From positions 1,116,001-1,180,000 of the forward strand of contig NZ_FO082820.1 of assembly GCF_000967425.1 (NCBI RefSeq): a stretch of 64,000 bases of DNA, written 5' to 3'. This document shows, one piece after another, positions 55,594 through 64,000 of the stretch. Position numbers and translations under genes: made by a program. This DNA is from Pseudorhizobium banfieldiae. Lineage in GTDB: Bacteria > Pseudomonadota > Alphaproteobacteria > Rhizobiales > Rhizobiaceae. Every line of letters starts with the position of its first letter. Positions within the stretch are counted from its first letter, which is position 1. The notes under the pieces were generated by a model. The model did no database searches. It was not told the origin of the DNA and saw only the letters and a list, made by a program, of their open reading frames with translations.

Positions 55594-56832
55594 TCAGCGG
55601 CGGTCTTCCTTGTCTGGTGGCGCGGCGAGCTTGTTGAAGTAGGCCGAAGTTCTGAGCAGCGCGCGAAAACGCCTTGGCCGCTCCTCCGGCGGCACCGGCG
55701 GACGCGTCCCCATTCGCCTCAGCGTGAAGACCGCAAACCCCGCGAAGATAACCGAGGTATAGATGAAGAAGACGTCCGGGCCGTAATATTCGAGCAGCAG
55801 CGAGGCGAGCAGCGGCCCGACCGTTGCGCCGACCGACCAGTAGAAGAGCAGTCCGGCCGAGACGAGTGCGTGTTCGCCATCCTTGGCGTAGTCGTTGCCG
55901 TGGGCGGAGCAGAGCGAGTAGAGCGGCATCGAAAAGGCGCCGAACAGGAAGACGCCGATGATGTTTGCGGTCTCGCTCGTGCCCGCGCCGAAGGAGAGAT
56001 AGGCACCCGTGATGATCGAGCCGATGGTCGTCCACAGGATGACGGTGCGTCGGTCCAGCCGGTCGGAATAGACGCCGAGCGGATATTGCAGCACGACGCC
56101 GCCGATGATGCCGGCGCTCATGAAGGTGGCGATCGAGGTGATGCTCATACCAATTGCCTCGCCGTAGATCGGCCCGATGTTACGGAAGGCGGCCATCGCC
56201 AGGCCTACGCAAACGACGCCGACAACTGCGAGCGGCGAAATGCGCCAGACCGCCTTGAGGTCGAAGCGGATCGCCTCGGGCGGCGTCGGGCTCGAGCGGT
56301 CGGCAAGCGAGATCGGCACCAGCGAGAGCGTCATGGCGATCGCGATGATGCTGAAGATCACCGTCCCCTCTATGCCCGCCAACGGGATCATGTACTGCGC
56401 CGCCGTCACCGAGCCGAGGTCGACGAGCCGGTAGATGGAGAGCGTTCGGGCGCGATTGGCGTTCGTCACCTTGGCGTTGATCCAGCTTTCGACCGTCGCG
56501 AACAGGCTCGCCACCGCAATTCCGATGATGAAGCGCATCAGGAACCAGAAGGTCGGATCGATGATCAGCGACATCGCCAGCGAGCAGGATGCACCGATCG
56601 CGGCCATGGCCGAGAAGGTGCGGATATGGCCGATCTCACGCAGCAGCCTCGTGACGTAGATGCAGCCGATGGCAAAGCCGACGCTGTAGCCGGCGCCGAT
56701 CATGCCGATGAGGGAAGGCGAGAAGCCTTCGTAGGAGCCGCGCAGGGCGATGTATGTGCCCTGGAGCCCGTTGCCGCCGATGAGGATCCCGGCGGTGACG
56801 AGCAGGGGAATCAGCGGACGGATCTGGCTCAT
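55594..56832 (-). CDS. Major facilitator superfamily transporter (YcaD-like)
   Basis: 412 residues, twelve predicted helices. N terminus MSQIRPLIPLLVTAGILIGGNGLQGTYIALRGSYEGFSPSLIGMIGAGYSVGFAIGCIYVTRLLREIGHIRTF includes the helix 2-3 loop motif typical of MFS. The second half shows GVVLQYPLGVYSDRLDRRTVIL, the repeat of that motif. RFIIGIAVASLFATVESWINAKV and ALVSAGLLFYWSVGATVGPLLASLLLE resemble the YcaD/UMF-type branch. Substrate unknown. Single gene upstream of rnd on the same strand, 83 bases apart. Confidence 0.9.
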   Translation of the reverse strand: MSQIRPLIPLLVTAGILIGGNGLQGTYIALRGSYEGFSPSLIGMIGAGYSVGFAIGCIYVTRLLREIGHIRTFSAMAAIGASCSLAMSLIIDPTFWFLMRFIIGIAVASLFATVESWINAKVTNANRARTLSIYRLVDLGSVTAAQYMIPLAGIEGTVIFSIIAIAMTLSLVPISLADRSSPTPPEAIRFDLKAVWRISPLAVVGVVCVGLAMAAFRNIGPIYGEAIGMSITSIATFMSAGIIGGVVLQYPLGVYSDRLDRRTVILWTTIGSIITGAYLSFGAGTSETANIIGVFLFGAFSMPLYSLCSAHGNDYAKDGEHALVSAGLLFYWSVGATVGPLLASLLLEYYGPDVFFIYTSVIFAGFAVFTLRRMGTRPPVPPEERPRRFRALLRTSAYFNKLAAPPDKEDRR

Positions 56833-56968
56833 GGAGGACTTTCGGGAGACGTGCTGCGCGACTCGCTCCCCGTGCGGTGGAGCAAGCGAGCATAGGCCGG
56901 CAATGCTGCCGCTGTCTCTGGAAATCAGCGCGCCATATTACAGGGAGAGCCGCTTCGGGAAGCGTTTG

Positions 56969-57499
56969 CTACTGGCCGCTGAGGTAGCGACGGGTGACCC
57001 ATCCCTCCCAGCCCGCGACCCTTATCTTCTGCCAACCATTCCTCGCATAGGGCAGGAATGCGATGTCGCATTGGTTGGGGGACAGGCGTACCAGCACCTT
57101 CGACTGCGGCGAGGGCCAAGCCCTGAGATTCAAGCGGTCGCCCGGGGCGACGCCGGTCACGCAGTAGAGCGAGGGGGACACCGTCGAGATATAGCGTTTG
57201 TCAAGCCAGCCGGTGTCGTGCCTCGCTTCCACGGGGCACCAGTTGCCCTGGCATTCGCCAATAACGATGACGCCGCACTCGTCGTGCCGGAGCCGGTTGA
57301 CGATTGGTGCGGACGAAGCCGCCGCACGCCGAACGTTCAGGACGTCGTCGGTCCGCACCTCCACGACGCAGTGCTCTTCGCCACGGATCACCTGCGCAGA
57401 GGACAGGGAAGGCATCATCAGGCCGGCAAACCCGGCGACTACCGCGAGAGCCAAACCCAAGGAGGGTTTGAAGCGTTCAGAAAGTCGCCGCGACAACAT
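56969..57499 (-). CDS. Secreted bacterial SH3-domain protein
   Basis: 176 residues from ATG 57499; a longer frame to 57616 lacks a signal-like start. Signal peptide about 1-36 (FKPSLGLALAVVAGFAGLMMPSLSSAQ). Two SH3b-like repeats follow: VEVRTDDVLNVRRAAASSAPIVNRLRHDECGVIVIGECQGNWCPVEARHDTGWLDKRYI and GVAPGDRLNLRAWPSPQSKVLVRLSPNQCDIAFLPYARNGWQKIRVAGWEGWVTRRYL, each with Cys residues. Such domains often bind peptidoglycan or peptides in the periplasm. Function otherwise unknown. Confidence 0.87.
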   Translation of the reverse strand: MLSRRLSERFKPSLGLALAVVAGFAGLMMPSLSSAQVIRGEEHCVVEVRTDDVLNVRRAAASSAPIVNRLRHDECGVIVIGECQGNWCPVEARHDTGWLDKRYISTVSPSLYCVTGVAPGDRLNLRAWPSPQSKVLVRLSPNQCDIAFLPYARNGWQKIRVAGWEGWVTRRYLSGQ

Positions 57500-57873
57500 G
57501 GTAGCTGGGACCACGATTGGTGTCGGCGTGCTTGGCGAGCAATGGAGCGCCGACGAGAAAGGCCGCAAGAGCAAGGATGAATGCTGGACCCTGAAGTGGC
57601 ATCGGCTGATCCTCAACGGTTAACAGCGTCTAAAGTAGATGAGTCAAATTAACCGCAGCTGAACAAGCGTGGTTAACCCAGCAATCCGGGATCAGCGGGG
57701 CAATCAAACTGCCGACGAGTACAGCGCGCCTTGGGCAGCGATGGCGCGCAGGCTGGGTGCGGTAGCTACCGCCGGAAGAACCACGATTCGCCAGGCCCGG
57801 TAACATTCCTGTGCGGGAACCGAATTGGACGGCATCGGTTCTCCACCCGAAGCTAGATGAAAGGATATGTCTG
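57500..57873. promoter_or_regulatory. Divergent region between the SH3 and BA14K genes
   Basis: About 370 bases, no credible gene. Two degenerate CtrA-like sites are present: TTAA (57620) N7 TAAA and TTAA (57649) N7 TGAAC, and GGTTAACC follows near 57673. Each differs from TTAA-N7-TTAAC by about one base. The BA14K ribosome site AAAGG lies at 57859-57863. Regulation of envelope genes by CtrA is known in alphaproteobacteria; the assignment here is inference. Confidence 0.35.
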
Positions 57874-58317
57874 ATGTTTATCGGAAAATCGCTTGCGGCC
57901 GGGGCAGTCAGTGCCCTGATGTTCGTTACCTCCGTCTTCCCCGCCGGCGCGGTCGTCATGCCGACGGTGAAGGCTCCGCAGATCTCCGACGTGGAGCAGG
58001 TCCGGAATCATCGGGATCGCGATCGTCGCTACTATCGGGATCGGGACGATCGGCGCGGCTATTACCGCGGACATCGCGGATTCAGGGAATATCGTCGCGG
58101 CTACCGTCGCCACAATGATGGCTGGTGGTACCCGCTCGCTGCCTTCGGAGCCGGCGCGATAATCGGCGGCGCGATCAGCCAGGGTCGGCCTGCGCAGGCG
58201 CTGCCCAGCAGGCATGTCCAGTGGTGCGCCAACCGCTACCGCACCTATCGCGCTTCCGACAATACCTACGTGCCTCGGGTCGGCGTACGTGCCCAGTGCA
58301 GGTCGCCCTATCTATAG
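57874..58317 (+). CDS. BA14K family secreted protein
   Basis: 147 residues from ATG 57874. Signal peptide about 1-28 (IGKSLAAGAVSALMFVTSVFPAGA). The middle is Arg/Tyr/Asp-rich (residues about 45-90; DRDRRYYRDRDD and similar). A Gly/Ala hydrophobic helix (WYPLAAFGAGAIIGGAISQG) precedes the C-terminal BA14K domain HVQWCANRYRTYRASDNTYVPRVGVRAQCRSPYL with its two Cys. The family is named after a Brucella immunoreactive 14-kDa protein with lectin-like properties. Single gene. Confidence 0.93.
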   Translation: MFIGKSLAAGAVSALMFVTSVFPAGAVVMPTVKAPQISDVEQVRNHRDRDRRYYRDRDDRRGYYRGHRGFREYRRGYRRHNDGWWYPLAAFGAGAIIGGAISQGRPAQALPSRHVQWCANRYRTYRASDNTYVPRVGVRAQCRSPYL

Positions 58318-58349
58318 TGTCACCGGATAAGGACGCATAACGCCTCCGC

Positions 58350-58388
58350 AGTAAGACCCGCCACCGCGACCCGGTGGCGGGTCTTACT
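58350..58388 (+). terminator. 17-bp perfect hairpin after the BA14K gene
   Basis: AGTAAGACCCGCCACCG (58350-58366), loop CGACC, CGGTGGCGGGTCTTACT (58372-58388), then GTTTGCG. The very long perfect stem between genes suggests a terminator, although the T-run is short. Confidence 0.65.
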
Positions 58389-58540
58389 GTTTGCGCCGGC
58401 GTCTGGCCTCGGCGAAGACCTCTTGCGCCTTGACAAACCGGGCTGACCATGCGCTTTTCGCGCCGATTTTCTTGCCAGCTGTCCGGCAGTGCTTCGCACG
58501 CCGCTTGATGCAGCATTGCACCAGTCCGGGATACCTAAAG

Positions 58541-60328
58541 ATGCACCGTTACCGCAGTCACACCTGTGCCGCCCTCAGGAAGTCCGATGTCGGCTCCACC
58601 GTCCGCATCTCCGGTTGGGTCCATCGTGTCCGCGACCATGGCGGTGTCCTCTTCATCGACCTGCGTGACCATTACGGCATGACTCAGGTAGTCGCGGATC
58701 CCGATTCGCCGGCGTTCAAGATTGCCGAGACCGTTCGTGGCGAATGGGTGATCCGTGTGGATGGCATGGTGAAGGCCCGCACCGACGATACCATCAACAA
58801 GAACATGCCGACCGGCGAGATCGAGCTCTATGCCCAGGAGATTGAAGTCCTCTCTGCCGCCAAGGAACTGCCGCTGCCGGTCTTCGGCGAGCCGGACTAT
58901 CCGGAAGACGTGCGTCTCAAGTACCGCTTCCTGGATCTCCGCCGCGAAACGCTGCACAGGAACATCGTCAAGCGCACCCAGGTGATCGCTGCCATGCGCC
59001 GCGAGATGGCGAATGTCGGCTTCACCGAATACTCGACGCCGATCCTGACCGCGTCCTCGCCGGAAGGTGCCCGCGACTTCCTCGTCCCGAGCCGGATCCA
59101 CGAGGGCAAGTTCTTCGCGCTGCCGCAGGCGCCGCAGCAGTACAAGCAGCTGCTGATGGTCGCCGGCTTCGACCGCTACTTCCAGATCGCCCCCTGCTTC
59201 CGCGACGAGGACCCGCGCGCCGACCGCCTGCCGGGCGAGTTCTATCAGCTCGACCTGGAAATGAGCTTCGTCACGCAGGAAGATGTCTGGACGACGATGG
59301 AGCCGGTCATCCGCGGCATCTTCGAGGAGTTCGCCGAAGGAAAGCCCGTCACCAAGGAATTCCCGCGCATCCCCTATGACGAGGCGATCCGCAAATACGG
59401 TTCGGACAAGCCGGACCTGCGCAATCCGATCATCATGCAGGCGGTTACCGAACACTTCGCCGGCTCCGGCTTCAAAGTCTTCGCCAACATGATCGCGTCC
59501 AATTCCAAGGTCGAGGTCTGGGCCATCCCAGCCAGGACCGGTGGAAGCCGCGCATTCTGCGATCGCATGAACGCTTGGGCCCAGAGCCAGGGCCAGCCCG
59601 GCCTAGGCTATATCTTCTGGCGTCAGGAAGGTGCAGTTCTCGAGGGCGCTGGCCCGCTCGCCAAGAACATCGGCGAGGAACGCACCGAGGCGATCCGGAC
59701 CCAGCTCGGCCTCGACGAGGGCGATGCCTGCTTCTTCGTCGCCGGCGAGCCGGAGAAGTTCTACAAGTTCGCGGGCGAGGCGCGCAACCGCGCGGCCGAC
59801 GAGCTGAACCTTATCGACAAGGATCGCTTTGAGCTTTGCTGGATCGTCGATTTCCCGTTCTACGAATGGAACGAGGACGAGAAGAAGGTGGACTTCGCCC
59901 ACAACCCGTTCTCCATGCCGCAGGGCGGCATGGATGCGCTGGAAAACCAGGATCCGCTGACCATCAAGGCCTACCAGTACGACATGGTCTGCAACGGCTT
60001 CGAGATCGCCTCCGGCTCGATCCGTAACCAGTCGCCGGAACTCATGGTCAAGGCCTTCGAGAAGGTGGGCCTGAGCCAGGCCGACGTCGAGGAGCGCTTC
60101 GGCGGCCTCTACCGCGCCTTCCAGTACGGTGCACCGCCGCATGGCGGCATGGCGGCCGGGGTCGACCGCATTGTCATGCTGCTGACGGGTGCCAAGAACC
60201 TGCGCGAGATTACGCTCTTCCCGATGAACCAGCAGGCGCAGGATCTCCTGATGAACGCGCCGTCGCCGGCCACTTCGACGCAGCTGCGGGAGCTGGCGCT
60301 GCGCGTCGTTCCCTCCAAGAAGGACTGA
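58541..60328 (+). CDS. aspS: Aspartate--tRNA ligase
   Basis: Charges tRNA-Asp; in alphaproteobacteria with an amidotransferase it may be non-discriminating and also charge tRNA-Asn. 595 residues from ATG 58541. OB-fold anticodon domain first ([29 protein letters not shown]), then class II core: motif 1 [25 protein letters not shown], motif 2 [25 protein letters not shown], a bacterial GAD insertion (about 290-420), motif 3 [16 protein letters not shown]. The size and GAD insert mark the bacterial type. Followed by a terminator hairpin. Confidence 0.97.
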   Translation: MHRYRSHTCAALRKSDVGSTVRISGWVHRVRDHGGVLFIDLRDHYGMTQVVADPDSPAFKIAETVRGEWVIRVDGMVKARTDDTINKNMPTGEIELYAQEIEVLSAAKELPLPVFGEPDYPEDVRLKYRFLDLRRETLHRNIVKRTQVIAAMRREMANVGFTEYSTPILTASSPEGARDFLVPSRIHEGKFFALPQAPQQYKQLLMVAGFDRYFQIAPCFRDEDPRADRLPGEFYQLDLEMSFVTQEDVWTTMEPVIRGIFEEFAEGKPVTKEFPRIPYDEAIRKYGSDKPDLRNPIIMQAVTEHFAGSGFKVFANMIASNSKVEVWAIPARTGGSRAFCDRMNAWAQSQGQPGLGYIFWRQEGAVLEGAGPLAKNIGEERTEAIRTQLGLDEGDACFFVAGEPEKFYKFAGEARNRAADELNLIDKDRFELCWIVDFPFYEWNEDEKKVDFAHNPFSMPQGGMDALENQDPLTIKAYQYDMVCNGFEIASGSIRNQSPELMVKAFEKVGLSQADVEERFGGLYRAFQYGAPPHGGMAAGVDRIVMLLTGAKNLREITLFPMNQQAQDLLMNAPSPATSTQLRELALRVVPSKKD

Positions 60329-60355
60329 GCCGCTCCTACAGCTAGCGTCTCCCTG

Positions 60356-60382
60356 AACGGCGGCCTCTGGTCGCCGTTTTCT
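60356..60382 (+). terminator. Rho-independent terminator after aspS
   Basis: AACGGCG (60356-60362), 9-base loop, CGCCGTT (60372-60378), then TTCTGTTT. Stem of 7 bp with T-rich tail, 28 bases after the aspS stop. Confidence 0.8.
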
Positions 60383-60483
60383 GTTTCACCCGTTTACCCT
60401 TGGTGATGAACGGGGAGGCGGAAAGACGGAACCAACCCGACCCTCCCGTGTTCTCTGGCCAGCAGAAGCACAGGAGAAAGAAC

Positions 60484-60810
60484 ATGCGCATTCAGCTCAT
60501 TGCCGCGACCGCGGCCCTCGTCATGGTTTCGGGCGCTGCCGTGGCGCAGAGCACCATCGTCGTCCAGGAGCAGGCTCCGGTCGTCACCGGCTCCACCGTC
60601 GTCGTCCCGGGCGAAGTCCGCACCTATGTAATGGAACAGCGCGTCCCGTCGGTCGCCTACGAGGGCGAGATCGTCGTTGGTGCTCCGCTGCCGGAAGCCG
60701 TCGAAGTCCGCACCGTCGATGGCTACAACGATTATGCCTACACCGTGGTCAACGAGCGCCGGGTGCTGGTGAACCCGCAGACCCGCACCGTCATCCAGGT
60801 TCTGGATTGA
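60484..60810 (+). CDS. Secreted DUF1236 protein
   Basis: 108 residues from ATG 60484 after AGGAGAAAG. Signal peptide 1-22 (MRIQLIAATAALVMVSGAAV, cleavage after AQ region). The rest is Val/Thr-rich with PGEVRTYVMEQRVPSVAYEGEIVVGAPLPEAVEVRTVDG and ends NERRVLVNPQTRTVIQVLD, the DUF1236 C-terminal signature (V-L-V-x-P-x-T-R-x-V-I-x-V). Common in Rhizobiales envelope proteins; function unknown. Flanked by its own terminator; single gene. Confidence 0.9.
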   Translation: MRIQLIAATAALVMVSGAAVAQSTIVVQEQAPVVTGSTVVVPGEVRTYVMEQRVPSVAYEGEIVVGAPLPEAVEVRTVDGYNDYAYTVVNERRVLVNPQTRTVIQVLD

Positions 60811-60819
60811 TAGCTTCGG

Positions 60820-60848
60820 AAGCCCGGATCACCGATCCGGGCTTTCCT
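60820..60848 (+). terminator. Rho-independent terminator after the DUF1236 gene
   Basis: AAGCCCGGATC (60820-60830), loop ACC, GATCCGGGCTT (60834-60844), then TCCTT. Perfect 11-bp stem. Confidence 0.85.
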
Positions 60849-60870
60849 TCGTCGCCTGACGATCATCAAG

Positions 60871-60899
60871 TTGCACCGCAGCAACCAAGTCGCTATAGA
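60871..60899 (+). promoter_or_regulatory. Predicted promoter of the SulP transporter gene
   Basis: TTGCAC (60871-60876), 17-base spacer, TATAGA (60894-60899). A close match to the sigma-70 pattern, giving a leader of about 130 bases before ATG 61039. Confidence 0.6.
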
Positions 60900-61038
60900 C
60901 CCTCCATCACAAGGACTCGGGTGAAATTCCCGGGTGGCTCTTCCGGCCGCCGATCCGCCGGACAACGCAAAGCATCATCTCTTCTTCCCGCCGAAAACAC
61001 CCGCTTCCGGCCGATGCTCATTTTGCGAAAATTTTCAG

Positions 61039-62523
61039 ATGAACGGTCTTGCACACTACAAACGCGAATGGTTTTCCAACATCCGCGGCGACATCCTCTC
61101 CGGCATCGTCGTTGCTCTTGCCCTCATCCCTGAAGCCATCGGCTTCTCGGTCATTGCCGGCGTCGATCCCAAGGTAGGCCTGTTTGCTTCCTTCGCCATT
61201 GCCTGCGTCTCCGCCTTTACGGGCGGGCGCCCCGGCATGATCTCCGCCGCCACCGCGGCAACGGCGGTCTTGATGGTGACGCTCGTCCGCGACCACGGGC
61301 TGCAATATCTCTTCGCCGCAACCCTGCTGATGGGTCTCCTGCAGATCCTCGCCGGTGCCGCCCGGCTCGGCCGCGTCATGCGCTTCGTCTCCAAGTCGGT
61401 GATGACCGGCTTCGTCAACGCGCTCGCGATCCTGATCTTCATGGCGCAACTGCCGGAACTGATCGGCGTGCCGGTTGAGACCTATGTGATGATCGCAGCC
61501 GGCCTCGCCATCATCTATCTCTTCCCCCTGGTGACGCGCGCTATCCCGTCTCCGCTCGTGGCCATCGCCGCGCTGACCGCCGTCGCCTACTACTGGGGCA
61601 TGGACATACGCACGGTGGGTGATCTTGGAGAATTGCCGGACAGCCTGCCGATCTTCGCGCTGCCACAGGTGCCGCTCACCTGGGAAACCCTGGAGATCAT
61701 CCTACCATATTCGCTTGCTCTCGCGGCTGTCGGATTGTTGGAGTCACTCCTGACGGCAAAGATCGTCGACGACATGACGGACACCAACAGTAACAAGAGC
61801 CAGGAATGCGTAGGGCAGGGGGTGAGCAACATCGCCTCCGGTCTGATCGGCGGCATGGGCGGCTGTGCGATGATCGGCCAGTCCGTCATCAATGTCAGCT
61901 CCGGCGGGCGCGGGCGCCTGTCGACCTTCGTTGCCGGCGCCTTCCTTCTCTTCCTGATCCTCGTCCTCGATGAGATCGTCCGCATCATCCCCATGGCCGC
62001 CCTGGTGGCGGTGATGATCATGGTCTCCATCGGCACCTTCTCGTGGCGCTCCGTCATCGACCTGCGCCGTAACCCACTGCCGTCGTCGATCGTCATGCTG
62101 GCAACGGTCATCACCGTCGTGGCAACCCATGATCTGGCGAAGGGCGTGCTGGTCGGCGTGCTACTCTCCGGCGTATTCTTTGCCGGCAAGGTCTCACGGC
62201 TCTTTCATGTCCGCTCGAAAGCGAGTGCCGACGGCACGCAACGCACCTATCACGTCGACGGCGAGATCTTCTTCGCCTCCACCGAGAGCTTCATCAAGGC
62301 GTTCGACTTTTCCGAACCCCTCAAGCGGGTGACGATCGATGTGACCGAGGCGCATCTGTGGGACATCACCGCCGTCGGTGCCGTGGATGACGTGGTGCTG
62401 AAGTTCCGCCGCCACGGGGTCGAGGTGGAACTGCGCGGCCTCAATGAGGCGAGCGCCAACATGGTGGACCGGTTCGGGCTGCACGACAAGGATCACGCGC
62501 CGCAGACGGTGGCCGGACACTGA
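61039..62523 (+). CDS. SulP/SLC26-family anion transporter with STAS domain
   Basis: Inner-membrane carrier of the sulfate permease family (substrates in relatives: sulfate, bicarbonate, dicarboxylates). 494 residues from ATG 61039. The signature is near the N terminus: [34 protein letters not shown]. About twelve to fourteen helices end near residue 400 ([25 protein letters not shown]). The STAS domain follows ([67 protein letters not shown]). The opening matches BicA-like carriers, so bicarbonate is plausible but not shown. Own promoter. Confidence 0.92.
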   Translation: MNGLAHYKREWFSNIRGDILSGIVVALALIPEAIGFSVIAGVDPKVGLFASFAIACVSAFTGGRPGMISAATAATAVLMVTLVRDHGLQYLFAATLLMGLLQILAGAARLGRVMRFVSKSVMTGFVNALAILIFMAQLPELIGVPVETYVMIAAGLAIIYLFPLVTRAIPSPLVAIAALTAVAYYWGMDIRTVGDLGELPDSLPIFALPQVPLTWETLEIILPYSLALAAVGLLESLLTAKIVDDMTDTNSNKSQECVGQGVSNIASGLIGGMGGCAMIGQSVINVSSGGRGRLSTFVAGAFLLFLILVLDEIVRIIPMAALVAVMIMVSIGTFSWRSVIDLRRNPLPSSIVMLATVITVVATHDLAKGVLVGVLLSGVFFAGKVSRLFHVRSKASADGTQRTYHVDGEIFFASTESFIKAFDFSEPLKRVTIDVTEAHLWDITAVGAVDDVVLKFRRHGVEVELRGLNEASANMVDRFGLHDKDHAPQTVAGH

Positions 62524-62608
62524 GGGAGCGGCGGGGGAGGGAAGGGCGTCCACTGCCGGCACAACATGTCGCGCGGGTCGCGGTGACTACTGAGTCTCTC
62601 GCCGGGTC

Positions 62609-62914
62609 CTATATGCCGGAGCCATCCAGTTCCGCCTCGTCCTTGCCTTCCCAGGCTGGAGGCAGGGTGAGTGCCTCTACATTGGCTGCGGGCATCGGCA
62701 TCCAGCACTTCAGCTCCGGCTCGGCGTATTCGATGATTCTGCCCGGCGCGGAATCGGAGGAGCGCCAGGCCTCGCCGCCATGCTGGTCTCCCCTGGCCCA
62801 GTAGACAAGATCGACGGCGCCGGGGCCCTGTTCGGACGGGCGTATGGTCACAAGAATGCGACTGCCGTCCTTCGGTGCGGAGCGCATCTGCCGCCAGCGG
62901 CCAGGTTCATCCAT
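62609..62914 (-). CDS. Conserved hypothetical protein (DUF551-like)
   Basis: 101 residues from ATG 62914, nine bases after GGAGG; an extended frame to 62971 is less likely. MDEPGRWRQMRSAPKDGSRILVTIRPSEQGPGAVDLVYWARGDQHGGEAWRSSDSAPGRIIEYAEPELKCWMPMPA: the pattern W-x2-M-x-S-A-P-x-D-G-x-x-I-L and C-W-M-P-x-P is common in small proteins of rhizobia and phages (DUF551 style). No membrane part. Function unknown. Converges with the SulP gene. Confidence 0.75.
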   Translation of the reverse strand: MDEPGRWRQMRSAPKDGSRILVTIRPSEQGPGAVDLVYWARGDQHGGEAWRSSDSAPGRIIEYAEPELKCWMPMPAANVEALTLPPAWEGKDEAELDGSGI

Positions 62915-63014
62915 TCTTGTTTCCTCCCAGAGAGATGGCCCAAGTGTCGCCGCGAGATCCCGTTCGGTCAACTCCAGTGCCCCAACGCGATCCAGAACAG
63001 TTGCCGCCTGTCGC

Positions 63015-63353
63015 TCACGTCACGAAAGGCATGATGTCGACGCCGTCACCCGGGAATACGGTCAGATGCGGATGGTCGCGGAATAGCTGCGCGGCCGCTT
63101 CGGCGGTTTCCGCCTCGACGACGAGATAACCGCAGAGTGGATTCTGGGCCGCCGCCACGCCGTCCTTCGTCACGCGTGTCGTCTTGCCAACCATTCCGCC
63201 ACGATCGAGGATGAGCGCGGCATTGCGTTCTTCCCAGGCTTTCCATTGCGCGACGCCCACGGCATCGATCGCATCCTGCTCGGCCTTCGGCATGTTGCGA
63301 AACGACGCGAGGTCCTCGGGCTTCATCGTGTAGACGGCAAGAAACCGGGGCAT
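63015..63353 (-). CDS. YciI-like domain protein
   Basis: 112 residues from ATG 63353, preceded by GGAGG. Opens MPRFLAVYTMKPEDLASFRNMPKAEQDAIDAVGVAQWKAWEERNAALILDRGGMVGKTTRV; a dimeric alpha/beta-barrel (YciI/YCII) layout, with NPLCGYLVVEAETAEAAAQLFRDHPHLTVFPGDGVDIMPF at the C terminus containing the His-Pro/hydrophobic pattern. Related proteins often lie beside sigma-ECF genes; none is nearby. Function unknown. Confidence 0.85.
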   Translation of the reverse strand: MPRFLAVYTMKPEDLASFRNMPKAEQDAIDAVGVAQWKAWEERNAALILDRGGMVGKTTRVTKDGVAAAQNPLCGYLVVEAETAEAAAQLFRDHPHLTVFPGDGVDIMPFVT

Positions 63354-63422
63354 CGGCGTAACCTCCATCCGCTCAGTTGGCCTCCCACGCCGCCGTATCC
63401 CTGATGGCGGCCTGTTCTGCCA

Positions 63423-64000
63423 CTACTGTCTCCGGTTTGCCTCCACCGTCACGCCCAGCACGTCCGGAAGCGTGTTCGGCGCTCCCATGGCAGCGCCCAT
63501 GATCATCGGGAAGGGGACCGGGTTTTCGGGCTCGGCCGAGATCGTCAGGTTGCCGGGATTGTCGAGATAGGTGTTGACGGCTTCCGTCACCATGTTCTGC
63601 AGCTTCGGCACATTGTACTGGGCGAGCATCATCGGCGTCATCGCCTTCAGCATCTGGGCCATGTTCTCACCCGAGACGCCCTGTTCCTTGCCGGCATAGT
63701 CGAGCGCCCGGCTGGTGATGCCGGCATCCTGGAAGCTGATCTCGGCACTGTTGAAGGTCAGTCGCTGCATCAGGCCGAGCATCGCAAGGCTCGCGGCATC
63801 CTGGGCCTCCTTGCCGGCGTTCGCTTCCATGGCCTGTGACGCCTGCTGCGCAGCACGCACGAAGTCCATGGTATAGCCGGAGAAGCTGAGGGCCATCGAG
63901 AGCTTGCCGACATTGGCGAAATCGAAGACATATTCTTCGAGATCGACCACACCTTCTTCTGCCTGCCAGCTTCCCGACAGACTCATGGTCCCCGAAAGCT
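63423..64000 (-). CDS. Uncharacterised protein, C-terminal part (runs off the right edge)
   Basis: The frame is open from the right edge to a stop at 63423, so the window holds only the last about 190 residues; the internal ATG at 63986 need not be the start. The visible sequence (GSWQAEEGVVDLEEYVFDFANVGKLSMALSFSGYTMDFVRAAQQASQAMEANAGKEAQDAASLAMLGLMQRLTFNSAEISFQDAGITSRALDY...TYLDNPGNLTISAEPENPVPFPMIMGAAMGAPNTLPDVLGVTVEAN) resembles the C-terminal half of periplasmic DUF2125/DUF945-like proteins: repeated beta segments and a phospholipid-transport-like layout. The family is tentative. Confidence 0.6.
   Translation of the reverse strand, partial: LSGTMSLSGSWQAEEGVVDLEEYVFDFANVGKLSMALSFSGYTMDFVRAAQQASQAMEANAGKEAQDAASLAMLGLMQRLTFNSAEISFQDAGITSRALDYAGKEQGVSGENMAQMLKAMTPMMLAQYNVPKLQNMVTEAVNTYLDNPGNLTISAEPENPVPFPMIMGAAMGAPNTLPDVLGVTVEANRRQ

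Noticed and set aside
54098..55642. A 514-residue plus-strand frame opposite DUF2891 and rnd
   Set aside because: It spans two conserved minus-strand genes, has no domain and biased R/H/L composition.

Overview
The window is GC-rich, densely coded chromosomal DNA from an alphaproteobacterium. Gene content and order (ugpBAEC; rpsF-rpsR-DUF2232-rplI; lptF-lptG-lptD-surA-pdxA-rsmA; uvrC-pgsA-moaD-moaE; purM/purN beside perM-hdaA-ppk-ppx; BA14K, DUF1236 and SH3-type secreted proteins) fit the Rhizobiales, most likely Rhizobiaceae. I cannot name the genus from sequence alone. I see no rRNA, tRNA, insertion sequence, prophage, integrase, CRISPR array or recognisable defence island.

Layout. 1-5.4 kb: a TRAP-TAXI solute-binding protein cut by the left edge, divergent from the glycerol-3-phosphate transporter operon ugpBAEC. 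5.4-8.5 kb (minus): ribosomal genes rpsF, rpsR and rplI with a DUF2232 membrane protein between rpsR and rplI. 8.7-9.8 kb: a Tas-type aldo/keto reductase. 9.9-16.4 kb (plus): fatty-acid and cell-envelope cluster fabD-fabG-acpP-fabF-mltG-yicC-gmk. 16.5-24 kb (minus): LPS export and outer-membrane assembly operon lptF-lptG-lptD-surA with pdxA and rsmA. 24.3-26.3 kb: pepA-holC. 26.3-35.1 kb: mixed genes (ABC-F ATPase, a small membrane protein coupled to a chemoreceptor, ZIP transporter, DinB, GST, ndk, lipoprotein, CGNR protein, orphan LivH permease). 35.1-38.5 kb (minus): uvrC-pgsA-moaD-moaE. 39-45.6 kb: outer-membrane barrel, GST, RNase T2, MprF-like flippase, rlmJ, a molybdopterin oxidoreductase overlapping a Nudix hydrolase. 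45.6-53.2 kb: purM-purN divergent from perM-hdaA-ppk-ppx. 53.3-64 kb: DUF2891, rnd, MFS transporter, SH3 protein, BA14K protein, aspS, DUF1236 protein, SulP transporter and small conserved proteins; the last gene runs off the right edge.

The core operons link envelope building (fatty acids, phospholipid head groups, LPS transport, lytic transglycosylase) with translation, purine synthesis and replication control (HdaA, chi subunit). Phosphate is a second theme: ugpBAEC scavenges phosphorus as glycerol-3-phosphate, and ppk/ppx make and degrade polyphosphate. The clearest regulatory signal I found is a three-unit, 11-bp-phased Pho-box-like array between hdaA and ppk. No undescribed multi-gene system is evident. 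The more unusual items are the small membrane protein fused translationally to the chemoreceptor, an orphan LivH permease, structured leaders (ndk, fabG-acpP gap), an 11-bp-phased CGAAA array before ugpB, and degenerate CtrA-like sites before two envelope-protein genes.
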